Shown here one piece after another: positions 13,927-19,395 of a DNA stretch of 19,395 nt. The position numbers were made by a program, and so were the translations under genes. Under the pieces are notes generated by a model. The model worked only from the letters and a program-made list of their open reading frames with translations, had not been told where the DNA came from and did no database searches. The stretch covers positions 1 to 19,395 of the forward strand of contig JAUVXT010000015.1 in assembly GCA_030603465.1 (NCBI GenBank), read 5' to 3'. The stretch comes from Deltaproteobacteria bacterium. Its GTDB lineage: Bacteria > Desulfobacterota > Syntrophia > Syntrophales > UBA2210. Positions within the stretch are counted from its first letter, which is position 1. The number at the start of each line of letters is the position of its first letter.

Positions 13927-14508
13927 ATGAGTGAGTATTTGATCCTGGCGTCGGCATCCCCGCGCCGCCGGGAACTTCTGGAGAGAATGGGTTGGGATTT
14001 TAAGACCATCCCCAGCGGGATTGATGAAGAGTTCCTGGAAGGGGAATCACCCCGGAGACACGTGTTAAGACTGTCAAGGGAGAAAACTGTTATCGTCTCC
14101 CGTGAAAACCCCGATGCATGGGTATTGGGCGCCGATACGGAGGTGATTATCGATGATGAGGTTTTGGGAAAACCGGAAACGCCGGAAGAGGCAAGGGCGA
14201 TGCTGAAAAAACTGAGCGGACGTATGCACAGGGTTATAACCGGTTTTTCAATAGCAAAGGAGAGTACCGGAGTGAACATAGACAATATCATTGAGTCTCA
14301 GGTCTTCTTTAAAGAGATATCTGATGACGAAATGGAGTGGTATATAAAAACCGGCGAACCATATGATAAAGCCGGTGGGTATGCGGTTCAGGGAAGGGGA
14401 GCTGTCTTTGTAAAGGAGATACGCGGCTCCTATACCAACGTGATAGGACTTCCCCTCTGCGAGGTCGTCTCGGCGCTGAAGAGTGTCGGGGCGGTGAGTT
14501 TGCAATGA
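13927..14508 (+). CDS. maf: Maf-family nucleoside triphosphate pyrophosphatase
   Basis: This 193-aa cytoplasmic enzyme hydrolyses non-canonical or selected nucleoside triphosphates to monophosphates. The family signatures are all present: ASASPRRRELL (8-18), GADTEVIID with catalytic Asp70, GKPETPEEARAML with Lys82, the SGRMHRVITG strand (97-106), and GEPYDKAGGYAVQG (143-156). The GEPxDKAGGYxxQG form fits the dTTP/UTP pyrophosphatase (YhdE-like) subgroup better than the m7GTP-specific YceF group, though this distinction is inferred. It begins 6 bases after the YihY gene and is followed by the second copy of the palindromic repeat and then yggS. Confidence 0.95.
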   Translation: MSEYLILASASPRRRELLERMGWDFKTIPSGIDEEFLEGESPRRHVLRLSREKTVIVSRENPDAWVLGADTEVIIDDEVLGKPETPEEARAMLKKLSGRMHRVITGFSIAKESTGVNIDNIIESQVFFKEISDDEMEWYIKTGEPYDKAGGYAVQGRGAVFVKEIRGSYTNVIGLPLCEVVSALKSVGAVSLQ

Positions 14509-14516
14509 ACGGCAAA

Positions 14517-14551
14517 CGCATTCCCCGCAACTTGTTGCTGGGGAGCTTCAA
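14517..14551. repeat. Palindromic repeat, copy 2 (after maf)
   Basis: This copy matches 12939-12972 except for an A-to-T change (14521) and one inserted T (14539), which would bulge from the 3' arm (TTGC-T-GGGG). It lies 8 bases after the maf stop and 46 bases before yggS. Confidence 0.8.
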
Positions 14552-14597
14552 TGAAAGGGAAAATCGTGGCACCCATATTATTTGAGGGAGAACAGGC

Positions 14598-15299
14598 ATG
14601 TCAGTAATCGGGAAAAACATAGAAAAGGTAAGAGGAAAAATTGCCGATGCTGCCGGGAAATCGGGGCGCAGTCTTTCCGATGTAAGGCTCATGGCCGTGA
14701 CAAAGACGGTGGATGATGAAAGGATCATGGAGGCGATAGAGGTCGGAGTCGATATAATCGGAGAAAATTATGTTCAGGAGGCAAAGAGGAAGATCGAAAA
14801 GATGGGGAAGAATGTGGAATGGCATTTGATCGGCCACCTCCAGACCAATAAGGCAAAATATGCCGTCAGGCTTTTTGATATGATCCACTCTGTAGATCGT
14901 TTAGGCGTGGCCGTGGAACTTGATAAAAGGGCCAAACTGTCGGGGAACTTCGTGAAGATCCTTATAGAGGTGAACTTGAGCGGAGAAGAGTCAAAGAGCG
15001 GTGTCATCGGGGAGGGCGCGATCGATCTTATAAGAGATGTTTCCCTATTGGAAACTCTGTCCATTAAGGGACTTATGACGATGCCTCCCTGGTTTGATGA
15101 ACCTGAGGATGCGAGACCCTTTTTTTCGGCTCTTCGAGGGTTGAGGGACAGGATTGCGGAAGAGAATATAGATGGCGTCCATATGGATGAACTCTCCATG
15201 GGAATGACCGGTGATTATGCGGTGGCTGTGGAGGAGGGCGCCACGATCGTGCGGGTGGGAAGGGCGATCTTTGGAGAGAGAGATTACACAATGAAATAA
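14598..15299 (+). CDS. yggS: YggS/PLPBP pyridoxal phosphate homeostasis protein
   Basis: This 233-aa protein binds pyridoxal 5'-phosphate and keeps the free cofactor at safe levels; it has no proven enzyme activity. It matches the family's single-domain barrel: LMAVTKTVDD with the PLP-binding Lys36, GENYVQEAKRKIE, WHLIGHLQTNKAKY (the near-invariant HxIGxLQxNK), SVDRLGVAVELDKRA, IEVNLSGEESKSGV, LMTMPP, and the phosphate-binding end LSMGMTGDYAVAVEEGATIV followed by RVGRAIFG. Its length is normal. A GAGGGAG ribosome site lies about 10 bases before ATG 14598. It probably continues the yihY-maf transcript. Its stop faces the end of the minus-strand HD gene across 321 bases. Confidence 0.96.
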   Translation: MSVIGKNIEKVRGKIADAAGKSGRSLSDVRLMAVTKTVDDERIMEAIEVGVDIIGENYVQEAKRKIEKMGKNVEWHLIGHLQTNKAKYAVRLFDMIHSVDRLGVAVELDKRAKLSGNFVKILIEVNLSGEESKSGVIGEGAIDLIRDVSLLETLSIKGLMTMPPWFDEPEDARPFFSALRGLRDRIAEENIDGVHMDELSMGMTGDYAVAVEEGATIVRVGRAIFGERDYTMK

Positions 15300-15620
15300 G
15301 GGAAAACAGTAGAGAGCCCCCCTTGTTCAGACCTCGTAATTTATAGCGTATCATGGTGTAATATTTTGGTCACAAACCCCTGTTTCCAATCAAGGAGTTT
15401 GGTTAAAAAGTTCACGGTTCAGAGGTTGAGCTCTCGTGGTATTAACCCGATGAGATCAATGGGTAAGGGAAAAAGAGTAAAACAGTAAAACGGTTAACCT
15501 TGAACTTTGAACCCTGAACCTGGAACCCAGACCGAACTGATGTTCAATTATTTTGCAATCCCTCGTGAGATAAAGATTGCCAGTCATTTTGATAATGAGA
15601 ATGACGAGGTCTGTTATCCG
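15300..15620. other. Gene-free convergent gap between yggS and the HD-domain gene
   Basis: No open frame with a ribosome site is seen. The stretch holds the 7-base tandem repeat at 15496-15530 and an imperfect inverted repeat near 15381-15408 (AAACCCCT with AGGAGTTT, one mismatch). It also holds short complementary blocks around 15581-15608 (GTCATT with AATGAC, CCTCGT with ACGAGG) close to the HD gene's stop that could fold when transcribed leftward. None is a clear terminator. Confidence 0.4.
15496..15530. repeat. Short 7-base tandem repeat, five units
   Basis: Five consecutive heptamers read AACCTTG, AACTTTG, AACCCTG, AACCTGG and AACCCAG. They are variants of AACCYTG and lie in the gap between two convergent genes. 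Similar GAACCTT-type runs occur between genes in some bacteria. No function is evident. Confidence 0.7.
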
Positions 15621-16574
15621 TTATTTCCCTTTGTATATGAACCTTTCCAGCAGCCGGTGAAAGGGTGTCCAGTCCGATTCATCGTCGGTGGAACTCTCTA
15701 TGAATGTTTGAAATGCGTTTACCTTTGCGTCCAGGTCGTCTATGAAATTGACAATCAGGGCCTCCAGTGTTTTGGGGCGCTTGGGAGAGCCGTATTCCAG
15801 TACCCCGTGATGGCTCAGTATGATATGCCTCAGTTCCATTGCCAGTTGCTCCGGAAAATCTTCAATCCGGGCAATCTTTTCATTTATCAATTCGAGACCC
15901 AGGGAGATATGTCCGATAAGCCTCCCCTCATCGGTGTAATCTATCATCTTACTGAAGGATAATTCCTTGATCTTTCCTATGTCATGAAGCATTCCCCCAG
16001 TTATGATGAGATCCCTGTTTGCCTCGCTGTAGTGGGTGGCTGTCATTCCCAGTAGCTGTACGACGGATAGCGTGTGTTCCAGAAGTCCGCCGATGTAAAA
16101 GTGGTGAAATCCCTTGGCTGCCGGGGCGTTTTTAAAGAGAGATGCAATTTCTTCATCACCGAATATGAGATCCAGCAGCGCCTTCAATGGCGGCGTTTCC
16201 ACTGTCCCCACAAAGTTCATGATGTCTTCAAACATTTCCTCTATGTTCAGTTTTGACGATGGAAAATAATCGGCGGGATTGAATAGGGATTCGTCTATAC
16301 ATTCAATGTCTGAAATAGATAGCTGTATGACATTCCGGTAGCTTATCGCTCTCGATTGTATTCCTACTATGTCCCCTCTCTTGAAGCGGCGGTTCAATTC
16401 AACGGCATTGTCCCATACCCTTCCGTCCACATCACCCGTATTATCGCGGAGTTTGATTGCCAGGTATGGATTGCCTTTCTGGGAGGAGGCCATATTCTTT
16501 TCCATGACAAGAAAGGTGTCGTTTACACTGTCTCCCGGATTTATATCTTTTACGTACACGGTTTTTGCATTCAA
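15621..16574 (-). CDS. OB-fold plus HD-domain protein, YhaM-like 3'-5' exoribonuclease candidate
   Basis: This 317-aa protein joins an N-terminal OB nucleic-acid-binding fold (about 1-92, with NPYLAIKLRDNTGDVDGRVW) to a metal-dependent HD phosphohydrolase domain (about 150-290). The HD residues are complete: GGLLEHTLSV with His167, GGMLHDIGK with His197-Asp198, LSHHG with His255-His256, and FIDDLDAK with Asp279. The same order is found in YhaM of Bacillus subtilis, a 3'-5' exonuclease for RNA and single-stranded DNA. The start is TTG 16574, overlapping the fdhD stop by 4 bases (TTGA), with GGTGA about 5 bases upstream; GTG 16559 is an alternative. It is the last gene of the selB-fdhD operon. 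Family assignment is strong; the nuclease activity is inferred. Confidence 0.9.
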   Translation of the reverse strand: MNAKTVYVKDINPGDSVNDTFLVMEKNMASSQKGNPYLAIKLRDNTGDVDGRVWDNAVELNRRFKRGDIVGIQSRAISYRNVIQLSISDIECIDESLFNPADYFPSSKLNIEEMFEDIMNFVGTVETPPLKALLDLIFGDEEIASLFKNAPAAKGFHHFYIGGLLEHTLSVVQLLGMTATHYSEANRDLIITGGMLHDIGKIKELSFSKMIDYTDEGRLIGHISLGLELINEKIARIEDFPEQLAMELRHIILSHHGVLEYGSPKRPKTLEALIVNFIDDLDAKVNAFQTFIESSTDDESDWTPFHRLLERFIYKGK

Positions 16575-17329
16575 AATATCACCCGTTCTGCCAGGGAATA
16601 TACCTTCATCTTTGCATTCCTTACATAACCGACGATGGTTATCCCCGCATCTTTTGATAGGTTAATGGCCTTGGAAGTGGGGGCCGAATGTGAGATAATC
16701 ACCGGAACCCCGAGCTTCCATACTTTGTTCACGATTTCCGAGGAGACCCTCCCCGTGGTGAGGATAATCTTATCGGAACAGTCTATTCCTTCAAGGAGGG
16801 CGTAGCCCCCAAGCATATCGATGGTATTATGCCTTCCGATATCCTCTCTGGCTGCTATAATGCCCTTCAAATCTGCAAGGGCGGAACAATGGGTGCCATG
16901 CGTCGCCTTGTGAAGACTTGATGAATTCAGGAGATTTTTCATTAATTTCAGGACATGTTTTGCCGGGATTTGTATAGACGAAGCGATTTTTCCGCCCGGT
17001 TTGGCGAAGATGCCTTCCTTTGCTCCGCTGGAGAGGATTGACGCATGAAAATCGGGTATATCTTTTCCCTCTGTCAAGACACGCGCCCGGCAACCGTCGG
17101 ACGACACACTGCATTTTACAAGATCCTTTAATTCCCTGATAATGCCCTGCGATCCGAGAAATCCGACGGCCATCTCCTTCACATGGTTTCCTGTGCAGGC
17201 AATTGTGGTAAACTTGGTGTCATTGAGGAAGAGATCCACATGAATTTCTGCTATCACTCTGTCGAGGATATGGTCAGAACCGTCTCTGTCGAAATGGAGG
17301 ACCTCAAATTGTTCAGTTCCTTTTATCAT
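16571..17329 (-). CDS. fdhD: FdhD-family formate dehydrogenase accessory protein lacking the CxxC motif
   Basis: FdhD carries sulfur from the cysteine desulfurase IscS to the molybdenum cofactor of formate dehydrogenase. This 252-aa protein shows the family's landmarks: IACTGNHVKEMAVGFLGSQG (43-62), THGTHCSALAD (143-153, usually TGGxHxAAL), AREDIGRHNTIDMLGG (160-175) and LTTGRVSSEIVNKV (190-203). In the loop where E. coli has Cys121-x2-Cys124, and many relatives have SGCGKG, it reads SSGAKEG (100-106). The cysteine position is Ala103, and no cysteine lies nearby. Sulfur transfer by the known mechanism would need another residue, such as Cys148. It overlaps selB by 4 bases (ATGA), so translation is coupled. 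Confidence 0.9.
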   Translation of the reverse strand: MIKGTEQFEVLHFDRDGSDHILDRVIAEIHVDLFLNDTKFTTIACTGNHVKEMAVGFLGSQGIIRELKDLVKCSVSSDGCRARVLTEGKDIPDFHASILSSGAKEGIFAKPGGKIASSIQIPAKHVLKLMKNLLNSSSLHKATHGTHCSALADLKGIIAAREDIGRHNTIDMLGGYALLEGIDCSDKIILTTGRVSSEIVNKVWKLGVPVIISHSAPTSKAINLSKDAGITIVGYVRNAKMKVYSLAERVIF

Positions 17330-19245
17330 GCGCTGTTTTTTCCTCTTAATACCCTGTGATCGCCAATCCTTATCGTCAATTTCGTCTTATCAAAATATTC
17401 CATCAGGGGAATTATATATTTGCGTGAAAGGCCTGTCAAATCCCGGAAACTGGCCGGCGATGATTTTCCTTTCTCTGTGAGGAGGGTACTGTATCTTTCC
17501 CTCAGCTCCTCCATTACCTTGCTGTGGAAGCACATGTCTTCATTCACCTTAACTAGGATCTTGTCATTCAGGAGAACTGTCAAGATGTTGCCCGCCTCTC
17601 CTTTTTTGTCCGGGAATCGTGCCAGAACATCCTTTGTTGAGGGGGGAGTTAAACCCGATTCCAGATACAGAGCCTCTATCTCTTTGCGCAGTTCTTTCAG
17701 CCCGCCCTTTAGATCAACCCTGTGTCCTTTCAGACGAATCTTCTCTTTCTCTACTACAATTTCCCCGTCCGCTTCAAGATCTCTGATCGCCCTGTTAAAG
17801 AGGGTCTGGTCTATAAAACCCCCTGTGGATATCCGGAGCTCTTCTTTGAAGAATCCATCCTTCAAGGGGAATCTTTCATGATACGCCTTTGCTTCCAGTA
17901 CTATGCGCTTCTGAAAATCTTTATAGATCCGAGAGGATATAACCTTATGCGTTTCTTTTTCCAGCAGGATCGCCTCTTTTTTCGAGAACATCTCTTCCAG
18001 GACCCTTTTCTGCCAGTTGAAGGCGATTCCCGTTCTCACCGAAAGACTCCGGTCTGATATTCCGTCAAAGTCGGCCCTTTCCAGTATGACGCCTGTCCTT
18101 TCCTTTTCATTACCCCTGTCCAGTAATTCCAGTTCATTAAGGAGAGCTTTGCTGTCCTGCCTCTTTTTGATAACCAGGGGATCGAGTATCTTGCCGCCGC
18201 CGATGGTCGTGACGGGGGAGTAACTCCTTATGACGAATCTGTCTCCTGCCGTGGCTGCAACAGGAGATTCGAGATACATTCGGGCATACACCTCTTCTCC
18301 CGGTTCAATCGCATTTTTCCCCAGTAATATGAGCCTCGATATTATCTGAGCCGTTCCGATGTGGAATCTTACCAGAGACCTGTCTTTGATTTTTCCCTTT
18401 GCGCTTGGGAGATATTTTATGAGTACATCGAAACGATTCGACGGTTCAAAGGTGTCGGCATGGGCAAGGAGGTCGCCCCTTTTTATCATAGCTTTATTTA
18501 TTCCCTGCAGGTTGATTGCCGTCCTCTGCCCCGCCACTGCCTCATCTGATGTTTCGTTATAGACCTGAATTCCCCTTATTTTTGCCTTTTTTCTTTCAGG
18601 CAGGATCTCCACTGTGTCACCCACTCTGGTCTTTCCCGATATGAGAGTGCCCGTCACTACCGTTCCGAAACCCTTCATGGTGAATACCCTGTCTACGGGA
18701 AGTCTGAAGAAGGTTGAAATGGTATGTTCTTCGGCGGTTTCTACGACCTTATTTAACTCATCGAGAAATTCCGTGATGCCCGAGCCTGTAACAGAAGAAA
18801 GGGGAATGACGGGAGAATCCTCCAGAAATGTTCCCTGCAGAAAGTTCTTTATATCGTCCGTGACGAGGTCTAGCCACTCATCGTCGACCATATCGGTTTT
18901 AGTGAGGGCGACGATACCTCTTCTGATCGCGAGGAGTTCGCATATTTCCAGATGTTCCCTGGTCTGGGGCATAATCCCTTCGTCGGCTGCGATAACCATA
19001 ATTACCACATCGATTCCGCCGGCGCCGGCGACCATATTCTTTACAAATTTTTCGTGACCGGGAACATCGACAATTCCGACCTTCTGGCCGCTTTTAAGCG
19101 TGAGGGGCGCGAAACCGAGTTCAATGGTGATCCCCCTTTCCTTTTCTTCCTTGAGCCTGTCGGTGTCGATATCGGTAATGGCCTTGATGAGCGCCGTCTT
19201 TCCGTGATCGACATGACCCGCTGTGCCTAGAATGATGTGCTTCAT
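17326..19245 (-). CDS. selB: Selenocysteine-specific elongation factor SelB
   Basis: SelB brings selenocysteinyl-tRNA to the ribosome at UGA codons marked by a SECIS hairpin. I place the start at ATG 19245, giving 639 aa that begin MKHIILGTAGHVDHGKT, the usual family N-terminus; the open frame extends upstream only to a TTG. GTPase motifs are G1 GHVDHGKT (10-17), G2 GITIELGF (38-45), G3 DVPGH (60-64) and G4 TKTD (115-118). EF-Tu-like domains 2 and 3 follow (DRVFTMKGFGTVVTGTLISG). The C-terminal third is a string of winged helices that bind SECIS RNA, including YLESGLTPPSTKDVLARFPD and ending near YIIPLMEYFDKTKLTIRIGD. It leads an operon with fdhD and the HD gene. No selA, selC or selenoprotein is inside the window. 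Confidence 0.96.
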   Translation of the reverse strand: MKHIILGTAGHVDHGKTALIKAITDIDTDRLKEEKERGITIELGFAPLTLKSGQKVGIVDVPGHEKFVKNMVAGAGGIDVVIMVIAADEGIMPQTREHLEICELLAIRRGIVALTKTDMVDDEWLDLVTDDIKNFLQGTFLEDSPVIPLSSVTGSGITEFLDELNKVVETAEEHTISTFFRLPVDRVFTMKGFGTVVTGTLISGKTRVGDTVEILPERKKAKIRGIQVYNETSDEAVAGQRTAINLQGINKAMIKRGDLLAHADTFEPSNRFDVLIKYLPSAKGKIKDRSLVRFHIGTAQIISRLILLGKNAIEPGEEVYARMYLESPVAATAGDRFVIRSYSPVTTIGGGKILDPLVIKKRQDSKALLNELELLDRGNEKERTGVILERADFDGISDRSLSVRTGIAFNWQKRVLEEMFSKKEAILLEKETHKVISSRIYKDFQKRIVLEAKAYHERFPLKDGFFKEELRISTGGFIDQTLFNRAIRDLEADGEIVVEKEKIRLKGHRVDLKGGLKELRKEIEALYLESGLTPPSTKDVLARFPDKKGEAGNILTVLLNDKILVKVNEDMCFHSKVMEELRERYSTLLTEKGKSSPASFRDLTGLSRKYIIPLMEYFDKTKLTIRIGDHRVLRGKNSA

Positions 19246-19395
19246 GGGGGAATCATTTCCTGTTATTTTCAATGCTTGAGTCTGAGTGACGTTATCAAAT
19301 TCTTTATATTGGTACAACAGAAAATAAAGAGGGGAGGGGACTTTTTTGAAAATGTGAATGATTTAGAAAGCATGGAGAATGCTAAAGAATTGCGT
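19246..19395. other. Leader region upstream of selB at the right edge
   Basis: No gene is visible in these 150 bases. On the minus strand a TATAAA hexamer occurs about 60 bases before the selB start, without a good -35. The purine-rich block GAGGGGAGGGGA (about 19330-19341) would read as a pyrimidine run in the selB leader. A promoter or upstream operon gene may lie beyond the edge. Confidence 0.3.

Noticed and set aside
14601..14888. Minus-strand frame of 95 codons opposite yggS
   Set aside because: It is antisense to a well-supported gene, with no ribosome site and no recognisable domain.
15381..15408. Terminator between yggS and the HD gene
   Set aside because: The inverted repeat is imperfect, with a mismatch within the stem, and lacks a T-run in either direction.
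19246..19317. 24-residue N-terminal extension of SelB from a TTG codon
   Set aside because: SelB proteins begin at the MKHIILGTAGHxDHGKT sequence; the upstream residues look like untranslated leader and the TTG has no ribosome site.

Overview
The window looks like ordinary chromosome from an anaerobic Gram-negative bacterium, most likely of the former Deltaproteobacteria (Desulfobacterota). That placement is an inference. It rests on a selenocysteine-specific elongation factor (SelB) next to FdhD, a PilB/GspE-type ATPase with an N-terminal GAF domain, DdlA-type ligase, Maf, YggS and YihY housekeeping genes of proteobacterial type, and short GC-rich palindromic repeats between genes. No rRNA, tRNA or CRISPR array was seen.

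Layout. Positions 1-137 look like the worn end of a mobile element: the tail of an open frame, then a near-duplicate of about 23 bp. A two-gene minus-strand unit follows (356-532, a tiny zinc-knuckle protein; 78-317, a small membrane protein). A 416-base stretch without a gene leads to polA (949-3630), whose 3'-5' exonuclease site is destroyed. Next come an MscS-type channel (3809-5425) and a short accessory stretch (5426-7566). This holds an unknown 103-aa protein, a 53-aa basic peptide gene directly upstream of, and in frame with, a SLATT two-membrane-segment protein, and a YefM-YoeB-type toxin-antitoxin pair with a recognisable promoter and operator. A 24-bp direct repeat brackets the toxin-antitoxin pair, and its right copy runs into the start of a YddG-like exporter (7643-8551). 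ddlA (8771-9871) follows, with its own promoter, and meets the GAF-PilB gene (9874-12180, minus) tail to tail with 2 bases between them.

From 12323 the plus strand carries an SGNH hydrolase, a YihY-family membrane protein, Maf and YggS, with palindromic repeats in the gaps. On the minus strand at the right end, selB, fdhD and an OB-fold plus HD-domain gene (17326-19245, 16571-17329, 15621-16574) overlap by 4 bases at each junction and are surely one operon. selB and fdhD together point to a selenocysteine-containing formate dehydrogenase elsewhere in the genome.

Most of the window is housekeeping. The parts that deserve attention are the peptide/SLATT pair, the repeat-bracketed toxin-antitoxin cassette, the FdhD lacking its CxxC cysteines, the exonuclease-dead Pol I, and the coupling of an HD nuclease-like gene to selB-fdhD.
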